Shown here: positions 33,226 through 47,184 of the stretch, in pieces
Layout: each line of letters starts with the position of its first letter
Numbering within the stretch: the stretch's first letter is position 1
From: Xylaria sp. FL1777
Taxonomy: Eukaryota > Ascomycota > Sordariomycetes > Xylariales > Xylariaceae
Direction: 5' to 3'
DNA length: 64,000 nucleotides
Assembly: GCA_022578965.1 (NCBI GenBank)
Contig: MU400552.1
Location: 1-64,000, forward strand
Notes under the pieces: generated by a model
Seen by the model: the letters and a program-made list of their open reading frames with translations, nothing else
Database searches by the model: none
What the model was told of the DNA's origin: nothing
Position numbers and translations under genes: made by a program

Positions 33226-36168
33226 TTACGAGTTTTTCTTGGCCATTGTGTTCAACGCACTGCCGTTCTTAAACCACTCGATCTGGGGCTCGTTGAAGGT
33301 GTGGTTAAGCTTGATCTCGAACGTCTCGCCGTCCTTGGGGTGCACTCTTAATGTCATAGGTTTGCCGACAGCAAGTTCAGTGCAAAGGAGGTCAACCTGG
33401 ATGCAATTATCAGTATCAAAGTTATAAGGCTTTAGGATTCATAGACCTCTTGACCCTAGTCAAAACTTACCTTGTCTTCAGGCTTGATCTTCTCGTAGTC
33501 GGCGGGATCGGCAAAGGTGAGAGGAAGCATACCCTGCTTCTTCAGGTTGGTCTCGTGAATACGAGCAAAGCTTCGCGTGATGATGGCAAGACCACCAAGG
33601 TGTCGGGGTTCCAGAGCGGCGTGCTCACGGGAACTGCCCTCTCCATAGTTCCAGTCACCAATGACGACCCACTTGATGCCCTTCGCTTTGTAATCACGAG
33701 CAACGGCCGGGACAGCATCCCAGTCATCGGTGGTGATGTTCTTGACCTTGTTAGCTTCGCCGTTAGCCTCGTTGATGGCGCCGATCAACATGTTGTTGGA
33801 GATGTTGTCCAAGTGGCCACGGTATTTGAGCCAGGGACCAGCCATCGAGATATGATCAGTAGTCGTTTTGCCCTGGGCTTTGATTAGAATGGGCACATCG
33901 AGAGCATCCTTACCATCCCAAGGTTTGAATGGCTGAAGAATCTGGAGACGGTCGGAAGACGGGGAAACTTGGACATTGACGGAGGCTCGATTAGTGGGAG
34001 GCGCTTGGTAGGTATCGTTACCAGGGTCATATCCACGAGGTGGGAGACTGTTGCCGCCAGGAGGAGACAGCATGAACTCGTTGCCATCCTTGTCCTTCAA
34101 CTTATCGGTCAAAGGATTGAAGTGAAGAGTTCCAGCAATTGATAAGGCTACGACGAGATCGGGAGAGGTGACAAAAGAGTGGGTGGCGGGGTTGCCGTCA
34201 TTGCGGCCGGTGAAGTTTCGGTTATAGGATGAAAGAATTGAGTTAGGAGTTCCCTTCTTGACGTCCTGTCGGTCCCATTGGCCAATGCATGGGCCGCAGG
34301 CGTTTGCGAGAATTACGCCACCAAACTCCTCAAAGGTTTGAAGTTGACCGTCACGCGCGATGGTGGCGCGGATTTGTTCGGAGCCAGGAGTGACAACGAA
34401 AGCGGACTTAGCCTTGATACCGTGGTCTAGAGCATCGCGAGCAATAGAGGCAGCACGGTTCATGTCCTCATATGATGAGTTCGTGCAAGATCCAATCAAA
34501 CCAACCTTGAGCTCCTCGGGCCAGTTATTGGCCTTGGCAGCTTCGCTAAACTTGGAGATAGGGGTAGCTAGATCGGGGGTGAATGGACCGTTGATATGGG
34601 GCTCGAGCTCGGAAAGGTTGATTTCAATGAGCTGATCATACTCGGCGCCCTCGTCCTCACGGAGCTCCTTGGCATAATCGCGAGCGAAATCGCCAATAGC
34701 GGTTCTCTTGGTTGCGGCAAGGTATTCGTGCATGCGGTTGTTAAAGGGGAAGAGAGAGGTAGTGGCACCAATTTCAGCACTATGTTGATGAGTCAGCAAT
34801 TTGTTAATGTTCACAAGAGGGTTGACGAAGCATAAATGTCAAGCGGATCTTTTGGAAAGCAATCCAATGTTACTAGCAGGAGTGAGATAAGGAGGCAATT
34901 AAAAATGGAACAAGCTAACCCCATGTTGCCTGGGAATTCAAAGCGTCAGCGAGTGATCTCATATGAAAAACATTGATAAATAAACATACAGATCGTGCCC
35001 ATGCCTGTGGCAGAGATGCTGTCAACACCAGATCCATGGTATTCAACGATAGCACCAGTGCCGCCCTTGACAGTGAGGATGCCAGCAACCTTCAAGATGA
35101 TGTCTACCAAAGGAGTTAGCAACTTCGACATTCTCATAATTCTACCTGATTACCGATAGCTTACCCTTGGGCGCAGCCCAGCCAGACAGCTGTCCAGTAA
35201 GCTTGACACCGATGACCTTAGGCGCCTTCAACTCCCACGGAACTATACAGACACTTCCAGTTAGTTATCGCTATGTCGAGAACGGTTCTGTCAGGGATCT
35301 CTTTTTCTGTCGTGCGCGAAGAAAACTCCTGGGACCTAAACATAGGCCGAAAAGGAGCGGTTCTGGACTTGAAGCGACCAAATTTAGTGGAGGAGGATCC
35401 CGAGAACTACTTACGGTTGGCCATGACGTCAACAGCGTCAGCACCACCGACACCGATGGCGCACATTCCCAGACCGCCAGCGTTGGGAGTGTGCGAGTCA
35501 GTGCCGATCAAGAGACCACCAGGGAAAGCGTAGTTTTCGAGAAGGATCTGGTGAATGATACCAGAGCCGGGGCGCCAAAATCCGATGTTGTACTTAGCAC
35601 AAGCCGAGGATAAAAAGTCATAAACCTCCTTGTTGATGTTGATTGCGCGGGTGAGATCCTTCTCGCCGCCGATCTGGGCCTCGATCAAGTGGTCGCAGTG
35701 GACAGTGGTGGGGTTGGCAACCTGGGGCATGCCAGCGGACATGAACTGCAGGATAGCCATCTGGGCGGTAGCATCCTGGCAAGCTACGCGATCGGGTCGC
35801 AGCTTGAGGTAAGAAACGCCACGCTCGATTTCCTGGCCGTGAGGATCGTCCAGGTGAGAATACAGAATCTTCTCGGCGAAGGTTAGAGGGCGGTTCAGAC
35901 GCGAGCGGACGATGGCCAAATTCTCCGACATCTTCTTGTAATTGATGAAGTTGCCCTCCTCCCAGTTGTTTTGCTTGACCTGTACACAGTGAGAAGGTGA
36001 GCATGTGGAGGGCAAAAAAGCGAGCACTGCTGCTGTCGGAGGCGCAGAACGGCTTACCTTCTTGTCGAGAGGGGAGTCGGAGACAGTGGCCATTGTTCTA
36101 CGAAGGCCCAGGTTGGCCACGACCCGCGAACGGGCTACATTGCCCAGGATCTGTCGCGTGGCCAGCAT
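33226..36168 (-). CDS. aco1: Aconitate hydratase, mitochondrial
   Basis: Seven exons on the minus strand: 36168-36058, 35979-35415, 35242-35165, 35103-34990, 34929-34920 (10 nt), 34779-33471, 33396-33226; 785 aa. A basic presequence ([15 protein letters not shown]) suggests mitochondrial import. The [4Fe-4S] ligands are Cys391 ([12 protein letters not shown]) and Cys454/Cys457 ([10 protein letters not shown]). Other aconitase blocks include [31 protein letters not shown], and [20 protein letters not shown] in the swivel domain. It interconverts citrate and isocitrate in the TCA cycle. The 10-nt exon encodes the join C-N-M-G in GTICNMGAEIGAT and is needed to keep frame. Upstream ATGs in the same frame are ignored because the start chosen gives a normal presequence. 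Confidence 0.96.
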
Positions 36169-38375
36169 CTTGAGGGCAGAGGTGTGGGATGTATAGAATA
36201 TGACAACGAGAGCACACAAGAGCACAAGAGCACACGAGCACGGTCTCTGCAATTGAGCCTCCCTAGGGTATCATAAGAGCGGAGGGGGAAAGCAACGGCA
36301 TAAACAGTCCCTGACTGGTGAGAAAACTGAAGCACCTGGGAAAAGGCAAAGGGAAGTTGAAGGACGGGAAAGAGAGAGAAAGGGTGTGGAGAGGATACGG
36401 TTCGTGATAAAAGAAGCGATGGGATGGGCAAATGGAGCCGAAGCAGCGAAGCCTGTCGGCTTAGGCAGTTGGAGCTGCACGCACCGCGCATGTACCGCAC
36501 AGCGGCGCTGGCTAGGGACTGGTACTTGCACAAGCCCGCTGAGGTATGTCGGGCCCACTCTTGCGACTGGTACTGGCTAGTGCTGGCCGGCTGAACGGAC
36601 GAATCACCACAGGCCTAATTACTTCCTGGCACTTGTTTTCGCTGGTTTGGAGTAATGAGTGACCTCACCTTCCTAGTAACACATCAGGGCTATTACGTAG
36701 GTCCCTCTCACTCTGCGCCAGTCGTTGCATCGATCTCGACTCACATTTACCTCATTCATGATAACAATATGGATTTTTCACATAGCATGATTATATTTTA
36801 CTCCAATAAATACCAACCGCTATTACCTCCATACATTTACACACATGTACACATAGACTATCTATCTCGATGTGATTAGTCTCTGGGGATAGGATAATGG
36901 AATGTGGATTCGAAAGAGGATGAAAGCGGTTGCTAAGTACAGATACAGTTGCGTATAGAATGTAGCTTTAGAACAACGCCCGAACGACGGATAGGAGGGG
37001 TTCGGACAACCTCCTAGTGTATATCCCAGGTACCTGTAGACTGCCTGCTAACTACATCCTTCAGCTCAAATGGTATTAGTATGACTCAGTATAAGATACC
37101 GACTGCTATGACTTCAAGTGTCTCTTCTAGTACATATCAACTCGGTCTTTAACTCCTTGGGCTCTAGTAGTACACATAGAGGCAGGTCCAGGTTTATCGC
37201 TTGTCGGACTCGATCCTACCGCATCTCTCTTCCGCGGGTGCCAATTTACGACCGAGTCGATCTACGGCGTAACAGGCACCACAAAAATATAAAAATAAAA
37301 AATAAATCAACACCCTCGGTCAAATTCAATGTCTCGGCTGCGTGAGTAGTACACTACCTAACCTAGCCCCAGCCGACGGCTCTACTGCGTATATACTCCA
37401 CAACGGCAACCTACCAATCTAGTATAATACATAATACGCAGGCTATATATGCTACGTAGTGTACGCAGCGGATGTCGTCCACCATTGGGCACCTTGACGC
37501 ATTTTGCAAATGATTGTTTTTCCCGTCGGAGATGCCAAGAGTTGTTTGCCGGATAACTTGTAGTATACCGTGGTGTAGAGAAGTAATTCGAGAGAAGATA
37601 AGTACATAATACTAAATACATAGCTAATACATACCTGTATAGAAGATAGCTCTCTACCTAGGTAGTGTAGCCTAAGTAAGTAAGACAGGTAACAATTATT
37701 TTGTTGCCATGTGAAACCTGATCAAGTCTGCAGGTCAACTTTTTAGCACCCAGGACAAAATTTTGCAGGGTCTGGAGACCAAGTGATAGTGGGGCATGAA
37801 TCAATTGTCCAATCGGCGCAGAGGCAAGTCAGCTAGTTTAGTACCTAGGTATACATAACTGCCTCGGCGTAGGCGCCTACCGATCGGATGCGTCCGAATC
37901 GCCATCGGATCTACCGCGGACCAAGAATTTTATTTCCCTCACGTTGTTCAATGTCGAAATTCCCGTTGGTGTTGACGAACAAATTTACGGTGCGCTGTCA
38001 GAGCATTATGGAATTATTGAAATCAGAGCCCATGACCATCTCAAATGCGTCCAGGGAAGGCAGATTTCCTGTATTTGACCTACGAAGCCAGACGAAGTCT
38101 GCCGCCAATAGCCAGCAACTGCCAGCTTGAATTGACATCTGGTAGCCCCTCACTAGGATGGACCCCAGTTTATCTAGAGCTTGCTTATATGTAGGTATAT
38201 GTACAGCCACCTTGCTCCCGAAAAAATGAGCCACAAGCAAACCGGGGTACCCCACCAAAATTTTCAAAGTGCTGCCCTCCAAACCAGGTCTTACCAAATC
38301 GACTTGTGACGCACTCTAAGAACAGCACATGTGATTTTCGACTCCATCGAACCCGTTCAGTAACAATCACTCAAA
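36169..38375. other. Divergent promoter region aconitase / bud20
   Basis: No gene seen in 2.2 kb. Pyrimidine-rich DNA next to the aconitase start, TACCTAGGTA palindromes near 37658 and 37843. Short open frames at 37888-38297 on both strands are unrecognised. Confidence 0.5.
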
Positions 38376-38825
38376 ATGGGCGTCGGAAACAAGCGTACGC
38401 TTACGAAAACACGCCGAAAGACGAGAGATCTCGACCAGATCAAGGCGGATCTTCTCAACCCCAAACACTTGTCCCAGTACACGGACACGAAGTCGAAAGA
38501 GGACCTGCCGGGACTGGGCAGATGGTACTGCGTAGAATGCGCGAAGTGGTACGATACCGAGGTTAACCTGGTACTGCACCGGAAGGGAAAACCACACAAG
38601 AGAAGGTATGCGTGGGCGGTCGTCTTTATGCGGCATGTGTTGTTGCTTTGGGAGACGTGCCGGGTATCTGAACTGACATGTCTACTTTTGCACAGAGTGA
38701 GGCAGCTTCGTGAAGAGCCGTACACACAGAAAGAAGCCGAGGCCGCTGTCGGTCTAGGGACCAATAATGAAGATCCTGATAAGGCTGGCGAAGCTACCGA
38801 AAACGAGATCGAGATGGCTACCTGA
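38376..38825 (+). CDS. bud20: Bud20-type C2H2 zinc-finger ribosome export factor
   Basis: Two exons, 38376-38605 and 38696-38825; 119 aa. A basic N-terminus (MGVGNKRTLTKTRRKTRDLDQI) resembles Bud20/ZNF593. The single C2H2 finger uses Cys52, Cys55, His68 and His74 (WYCVECAKWY..HRKGKPH). The following VRQLREEPYTQKEAEAAVG block is joined by the splice. Bud20 is a shuttling pre-60S export factor. The 90-nt intron is a multiple of three without an in-frame stop, so an unspliced reading would give a 149-aa protein; the conserved HKRRVRQLREEPYTQ join supports splicing. It converges on dam1 with about 230 bp between stops. Confidence 0.92.
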   Translation: MGVGNKRTLTKTRRKTRDLDQIKADLLNPKHLSQYTDTKSKEDLPGLGRWYCVECAKWYDTEVNLVLHRKGKPHKRRYAWAVVFMRHVLLLWETCRVSELTCLLLHRVRQLREEPYTQKEAEAAVGLGTNNEDPDKAGEATENEIEMAT

Positions 38826-39057
38826 ACATCAGGGTATCCCATCAAGGATGTTCTGGGCCCCTCTCCTTATCATCTACCGTCCACCAATGCTTGCGATTAG
38901 CTGATGTGCATGTCCTCCGCCGCAAATGAGTGAGAGATTTGAGTTGTGTGCACCATGCTAGTACAGGAGCTACTGTTATGCAATCCGTTATGGTGAGACC
39001 AAGCGCGTATGTATGAGTGGTAAAGGTTCGACAAGAAAGTCAAGGGGCTTTCTGTAA

Positions 39058-39849
39058 TCATCTTAGACCGCGAGCCCGAGGCCGTACAAGGCCACTTGGT
39101 CGACCTCGACCCGATACGCTCCGCCCTCTTGAATGGGTGCCACCTCGTGATGGAGCCGGCACACGAGATTGTCGAGGATCGGGGGCTGCGGACTTCTTAG
39201 GGGTCGGTTTGGAGGCCGTTGGCGGGTTTTCGACGAAGGACATATCAGTAGTCCTAAGTAGGGTTAGAATCGAGTCGTCTAGATAGAAGATTGAGTCATA
39301 CATGAAAGTTGTTTCTCCATCTACTTCACCACGTTCCGTACTTCGAGACCGGACTGTAGGATAATCTAGATCAGCTCATTGTTCACATTGTAGAGCTCTG
39401 TTTAGGGGAAATCTTACCGGGCTGCTCTTCGCTCTGTTTAGCCCTGCGAAATGATTCGGCAATTGGCCCCTAGGCCCATCATGTCAGGTCACGAGCTGCT
39501 TTGCGGCAGTTCGTCAAGAGGACAGCTCGCTTACCTCCGGGAAGTCGACGCAAAAGGCGTTCATATTCAGGCCGTACAAGAAGCTCGCGAAGCTCTCGCC
39601 GAAACGAGCCAAACTTTCATGCATCAGCTGAAAGTGCATCATGTTGGCCTCGAGATCGGCTATAGCATCCGAAAGCTCGGCAAAGGCGGGCTCGAAGGCA
39701 TTCAGCGGGAAGGGCTCGTGGCCATCGACACTTCGCTGGGCGGATTCGCGAAAGGAGGATCGGGACGAGGGACGGAGGGGCGTCGTGGGACGCGATCGCG
39801 AATTGGAGCGTGCTCGCCTCGTACTGTCGTGGCCGTCGTTGGCAGACAT
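39058..39849 (-). CDS. dam1: DASH complex subunit Dam1
   Basis: Three exons on the minus strand: 39849-39535, 39469-39418, 39365-39058; 224 aa. The N-terminal tail is Ser/Arg-rich. The Dam1 domain (about 46-105) reads FPLNAFEPAFAELSDAIADL and FQLMHESLARFGESFASFLYGLNMNAFCVDFPE in parts, then GPIAESFRRAKQ on the short second exon. Dam1 is a microtubule-ring subunit of the outer kinetochore DASH complex. The C-terminal tail is basic and Gly/Arg/Ser/Pro-rich, as expected for a region that contacts microtubules and is regulated by Aurora kinase; that role is from family knowledge. Introns are 65 and 52 nt. Confidence 0.92.
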
Positions 39850-41257
39850 GGTGCTCTCTTGAAGAGATCGAATAGATATCGAAGGAAGTAAAAGTGGTAC
39901 AGAAGAAAGCTGGCTCTAGTTATGGTATTTCCTTTCGGTTTGCGAGAGGGGCAGCTTCATCAGGTGTGGTCCGTCTATTTACGTAGATGGGCAGCTGTCC
40001 GTATCGAGTTGTATTTTGACGATCTGCGGGGCCGGGGGACGGATGCACATTTGATTGCTTATACCGGTAGGAGGGGACACCTACCCACATGCAGGTAGGT
40101 ATTTACTGTATGTATCTTCTCTTCTTTGTGACGTATGGTGTAACATTGCTAGTTACGTGTAGTACATGTTGATGGCTTTTTAAAAAAAAAAATTGGCTAA
40201 CATAATCCAATCACCACTATAGTCCAGTCTACACGTACTGTAGTTCTCATATGGAGACTACATAAGCAATTAAGCAAGCAAGTCTCGTTGATCATTACAC
40301 ACATTACTATACTATAGTTAGATAAAGTATTTAATAATACAACAACTTAAAGGTATGTTTCAAAACTACCTACCTACTCACTCCTATTCGTTATTAATTT
40401 CCTTACCCAACACAAGCGCGACGCACAATATAGATGGAGATAGTTCACAACTCAGCACCGTCACTCTTTACATAAGTAACTTAAGGTAACCGGTACCTAC
40501 TATGTAAGTAGGTAGGTACCTAGGTAGGTACCGAGCTAATTGAGTGCTGGTCGTTAATGTAACCTACCTACCCAACCTAACTCTATCTACTTCCCTACCT
40601 GACCAAAGCCAAGTTGACTGCGCCCCCTTCGGCCCAGCCGGGCAATCTTCAACCCCCTCGACCCCTTGCTACCTGCCTACTTACACTTTCCTGGGTAGTT
40701 GGGTACGTGTAGGTAGCTACCTACTGTCTGCAGCACCGAGCTCTATGAGGCCATCTCGCTCTGTTGTGGGCTCTACGTCTCTTCCTCAATTGTATTCTCA
40801 TTCTCATTGTCGCCTCATTTTTTTCTCCGCCCGCCTTTCGCATCCACGCCCACGGCCACCTTCACTACCAGACCGGTCCGTTTCTCAACTCGGGAAACTC
40901 GACCCCGCTTGGACCGCCCATCATCCCGCTGCCGCTGTCTCTGGCGTCGCCCCATCGTTTCGACTATTCACCAATAATACTTCCAGCGCCCACCGCAGCG
41001 CCGCCTACCTGGTCAGGAATCCCTCTCACCGTCCAATTGCCCGCCAGGACCTCGCTGTGCCTATTGGCGGCCCTCAAGACTTCGAGTTCTCCCGCTGCAA
41101 CCCGCTTCGCGGCTCCACTTCATACACGCTATATCTTGTTCCGCTGATTGCCAGCGCGCTCCTTGTCTATATCGTCACTGCTGGCACCTCCCCCGATCCC
41201 CCACCAAGGGAAGCAGAAATCTATTGGCAGCCTTGCGGTAGAGAGCCCGACGAGGAT
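39850..41257. other. Upstream region of the Sec14-like gene
   Basis: Contains a dense TACCTAGGTA cluster (40484-40533), then a pyrimidine-rich leader. A frame continuous with the downstream gene stays open from 40544 (238 codons before the chosen ATG). I treat it as 5' UTR, with a caveat given in the findings. Confidence 0.5.
40484..40533. repeat. TACCTAGGTA palindrome cluster
   Basis: Several overlapping copies and fragments of the dispersed palindromic motif, including GGTAGGTACCTAGGTAGGTA. Confidence 0.75.
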
Positions 41258-42838
<1,581 letters not shown>

Positions 42839-43163
42839 GCGTCTTTCAAAAGGATTGGGAACAAAAGTAGATGAGAGGCACAACACTTGAAAATAGTATA
42901 AGGATATATGTATAGACATACACTTGCATAGATAAGCTATGACACCACCAGAGACTGGCGCTGGGGCGACCAAGGGCTATTGTGGCGCCGCGATCGATTC
43001 TGCGAGAATCGATGCATAATCTGGTTCATGATATTGTTATTTATTGTGTTACGCCACATAGCCTGGCATGGAATTGCCTTGCATAAACATGTATATATCT
43101 GCTCATTAATCGAATCGTACAAACAATTCAATAGTAGATATTGCCGGGGACACCCAATTATAT
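42839..43163. other. Convergent 3' region, Sec14-like / hnt1
   Basis: Short convergent intergenic stretch. No gene seen. Confidence 0.55.
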
Positions 43164-44246
43164 TCACATCTTTGACTTGACCTCTTCCAAGTACTTTGAC
43201 AGTTCCTCCATGTTCGCTTCCTTCGTCGGCCAACCGATACCGAGTCCCTCCTGCTCGTTGGGCTTGGGGATCTATGTTGTCATTAGTTTTCGCAAAATTT
43301 CTCTGTTCATCCCTGCCGGAATGAAAATCACGGCTAATAAGACGAATCGCTGCTCTTACCATATGGAAATGGACCTGCCGATTTGAAAGACCGTGGAATT
43401 AGTTTTTAGCGCAAGGCTTGTAACCAGGCGAGTGGAAGGAGGGAGGACAAGAAATGTGAAGAGAGAAAAGGGGGTCAGGGATGGGAGAGGAAAGAAAGAC
43501 TTACATGGTCGACGACCTGATGCGCAATCCTGCCATTATTTTGCAAGATGTTGTAGTTAGTGGCACCCGTAGCTGTGACGAGTTTCTTGGCCACTGGCTG
43601 TTGATGGAAACCAGCTTGTTAGCTAGGTATGTCAAACTTCACTCGCACACACACATATATACACACGCACACGCACACGCGAACACACACTCACTCAAAC
43701 ACACACACACTCTCTCTCTATCCCTCTACGCCGCTGTATGAGAACGAGTCTCAGGGTGAAAACATACCAAGATCTCACTCAAGTGGTCATCAGGAATGTC
43801 CGTCAGCTTCGCGCCATGGAACTTGGGAATCACAAGCTATCGGAACCGATGCGTCTATTAGCACCCCGAGCCTCCAATAAGAAAACCGCAAGCGGATCTG
43901 TGCCGAGGGGGGAGGGACGCGTATTGCTTACAGCGTGGCCCTTGCTTAGAGGTCCAATGTCCAGAAAGGCCAATGTCTTCTCGCTCTCGAATAGCTTGAA
44001 GCATGGGATTTCTCCTATTTTTTGTGTACGTTAGCGACTGGTCGCGCGAACTCAGCGTGGAAGGATGGAAATGCATTTGGTAATTGTGAAAGAGGTTCGG
44101 AGTTACCGAATACACAAGTAATGCCTGGAGAGACTCAACTATGAATGCGAGGAGTGGTGAATTATAGGGAGAACATAACAATACGAATGCTCACGTTAGA
44201 GGTCGAACTTACCTTTAATGATCCTACAGAATATACAGGCTGCCAT
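43164..44246 (-). CDS. hnt1: HIT-family nucleotide hydrolase Hnt1/HINT
   Basis: Six exons on the minus strand: 44246-44213, 44014-43932, 43836-43768, 43597-43505, 43374-43360 (15 nt), 43271-43164; 133 aa, the usual HINT length. Blocks: MAACIFCRIIKGEIPCFKLF, LAFLDIGPLSKGHALVIPK, NYNILQNNGRIAHQVVDH, the triad H93-V-H95-F-H97, then IPKPNEQEGLGIGW. HINT proteins hydrolyse adenosine phosphoramidates and use the middle His as nucleophile. The first triad His ends exon 4, and the other two lie on a 15-nt exon. More than half the locus is intron, and one intron holds a CA/CT microsatellite. Confidence 0.93.
43644..43722. repeat. CA/CT microsatellite in an hnt1 intron
   Basis: CACACA, CACACG and CTCTCT units in the intron between exons 3 and 4 of the HIT gene. 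Confidence 0.85.
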
Positions 44247-45243
44247 TTGGAAGTTGCTATGATGGTGGTGGAAACTGATGTTGTGACGTCGGTATGAATA
44301 TGAGGTTTAATATGTATAGGTAGGATAGGTATCTTATACGTTCAAAGAGGGGCGTGCTGTGATACAAGTTATTTGTACCTATTGTACATTTGGAAATTGA
44401 GGGGCAGCATGTCAGCTAGGGCCGTTAGCAGAGACTAGCCCCACAAGGGGCCACCCTGTGTTGATTCTATATAAGAAAATTTAACCAACGAACTTGGCGG
44501 AGTGGGATTGAATACCGTACGCTGTAAATGCCTTTTACCTTTCCAGCCCGTGTTCAACCCAACTTACTCCACTCCGTAATCTTTGGAAGCAATTTGCGAA
44601 CCACGAGTTCGATTTTTGATATGCGTAGCTTTTTGGAAGAAAACTTCGTCACTGTGTCTTAATTCTTCCTAGCTATTGTACCTTTATTTAACCAAAATAC
44701 ACAACCCAGCTTGCTTTGTTTTTTTATCATTTCCAACAGAAACAAAACTAGTAATCCTCTATGTGTTGGAGACTAGCTGACTGAATGACCAAACAAGCCT
44801 CTTGAAATTGGATTCAAATTATTTCTATCTAGAAATAAGTTTCTCCCTGCGCCAGAATTTTAACTAACCCTCACATTACAACGCCTTGCTACTCAACAAG
44901 ATCATAGCAAATGGTTCAAGGTCTTTCTAGTTAAATTACCTTGGAGATTTCTATGTAGATTCAATAGTTTGTCCCGAAGGATATCAATTATCTAGTCTAT
45001 TCAGTGAGTCCATAGGTATAGGTAAATTCACACCCGGGATTTATTCCCCACCTTACACAAGGTGGAGGACCCAGGCTTCGACATCAGCCTCATTCATTAC
45101 GTCAGTTGCATCGGAGGTGGTGTCTCAGAAGTCTTGCATATATTACTGGCAAGAATGGCTGAGCATCCCTGAGGTATCTTTTTACTTGAGAGTTCCTAAT
45201 ACTCCGCATACATACACGACCTTTTAAAGAGTGTTTAATCACG
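44247..45243. other. Divergent promoter region hnt1 / fragmin
   Basis: About 1 kb between divergent starts. No gene seen; composition AT-leaning. Confidence 0.5.
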
Positions 45244-46593
45244 ATGCCACCTCACGAGGGACTGGTGCACCTGAAAGTGGACGACTGGAGAGATAGCAAC
45301 GTCGGGTTGATTGGCAGCGAGCTTAATCATAAGGTTACATACAACTCTGCAGCTACCGAACCAGCTTGGCAGGGTTTGGGGAAAGCTATTGGCCTCTATA
45401 TCTGGCGAATTGAAGAATTCCAGGTTGTCGCATGGCCCAAGCACAGTTATGGAGATTTCCGTGAGGGAGATAGTTATATTATCTTACACTCTTACAAAGT
45501 CGGAAGCCAGGATGGCACGGATAGGCTGGGCCACGAGATTTTCTACTGGCTCGGTAGCAAGACCACGCAGGACGAAGCCGGCACAGCAGCTTACAAAACA
45601 GTCGAGCTTGATGAGTACCTACATGGAGCCGCCACGCAACACCGCGAGCTGCAGAAAGAACCCTCGCCAGACTTCGTGGCTCTCTTCTCATGTATCCGGA
45701 TATTGTCTGGCGGTGTGCGTTCCGGATTCACACATGTTAAAACAGAGGAAGAACCCAAAGAGACTTTGTTGCTCTTAAGAGTCTTCAGACATCCCCTAGC
45801 TAAGCGAGCCGATTCAATTATGGTCTACGAGGTCGAGCCGACATGGCAGAGCCTAGACGAAAGCGATGTTTTCATCTTAGAACGCAATGATAAGATCTGG
45901 GTCTGGCAGGGTAAGAACTGCAGCCCAATGGAAAAAGCAAAGGCAGCGCAAGTGGTACACAATATGACGATTGCGAAAGGCAAAGATATCGACGTCGAGG
46001 TGCTCTCGCAGTCTGAATCACGCTCGCGAACAGTAGTCAGCTGTAAGATACTCCCAGTCCCCGTTTCCTTCAAGGACCATTTTTGGCAAGTCGTCTTTAA
46101 GAACAAACAGCTGGAGTCACGGCTACGGCGATATCCTAGGCGCTCTTACATAAATCTTTAATACTCACAGATATTGCTTAGGAGGCAATGACTGATCTTA
46201 TATGCTACAGTGCTAGGAGGCGAAGAGACCGAAGGACCTTTCAGGGCCCCCAGGCCGATCGTCTCTCGCGAGAGTCATAGGCCGCGCAGGCTATGGCGTC
46301 TATCAGATGCCTCAGGGACGCTTGAATTCAACGTCGTCAAGGAAGGGCACAATATAGCTAGATCTGATCTGGACAGCAATGAAGTCTTTCTTCTTGACAC
46401 GGGCAACAGGGTCTGGGTCTGGCAGGGTTCCGGGGCAAGCAGAGCAGAAACAGCCATGTGGACCAAGGTGGCAGAAGCGTATGTTCGCCACGTTAGCGGC
46501 GCCGCAGAGAATGGAGATCCTCGTATGTCGCCCATCGCGAAAGTCGTCGACGGTAACGAGAGCTTGGCCTTCTTCAAGGAACTGGAGGGATGA
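45244..46593 (+). CDS. Fragmin/severin-type gelsolin-family actin-binding protein
   Basis: Two exons, 45244-46042 and 46211-46593; 393 aa, matching three-domain gelsolin proteins. Gelsolin repeat 1 (about 45-150) has GLYIWRIEEFQVVAWPKHSYGDF and FREGDSYIILHSYK, then IFYWLGSKTTQDEAGTAAYK. Repeat 2 (about 180-265) has VEPTWQSLDESDVFILERNDKIWVWQGKNCSPMEK in parts. Repeat 3 follows the intron (LWRLSDASGTLEF, SNEVFLLDTGNRVWVWQG). Such proteins cap and sever actin filaments in a calcium-dependent way. The splice joins VVS with LLGGEETEGPF, as expected between repeats 2 and 3. Without splicing the frame stops after 305 codons. Confidence 0.9.
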
Positions 46594-47184
46594 TGTCATA
46601 TCTGCTGGCGGTGCGATCTCATTTTCGGCTTATTTGGTCTGACAGGCTATACCCGCCCTTATTTTCCTCCTGGAAGGTTAAATGCATACCTCTCGAGGGG
46701 TCAAAGTTGGGGATAAATGCTCTATTATTCCTCAAATCTCCCTATAGGTAGGCTGTACCAAGTACATTCGTGGTCTTGTATTGAAGCTATCAATGTGAAT
46801 ATTGGTTATCTAGGTACCGAAGTAAGTACTTAGGTAACCTAAATACCCCTGGGCTGCTTAAATATGGGGTCTCCAACGCGCTGCTCATAACCCACCTCCC
46901 AATTAGCGCGAACCTGCAGCCTGTAACATCCCTACCCTCTAGGCTCCAATGCAATACAACTACAAGTGCTTCGACGACCCTTAATTTGCCAACTCCCGGA
47001 AAAAAAAAACATAGTTGGACCACTATGCGCGTCAGCTTTGATGGATAACTGCGGTGCCATCAATCTCTCCTCAATATTGGCTACTAGGCAGTACGTGACT
47101 TTTGCGAGTTCAATTTGTCCCGCTTCTATCTCTCCGTCGAATTCATCTCATGAATCACATCCCGCGCTCAAGGCACCCGGAACC
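46594..47184. other. Intergenic fragmin / lcb1
   Basis: Promoter of lcb1, with TAGGTACCGAAGTAAGTAC-type repeats near 46811-46850. No gene seen. Confidence 0.5.
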
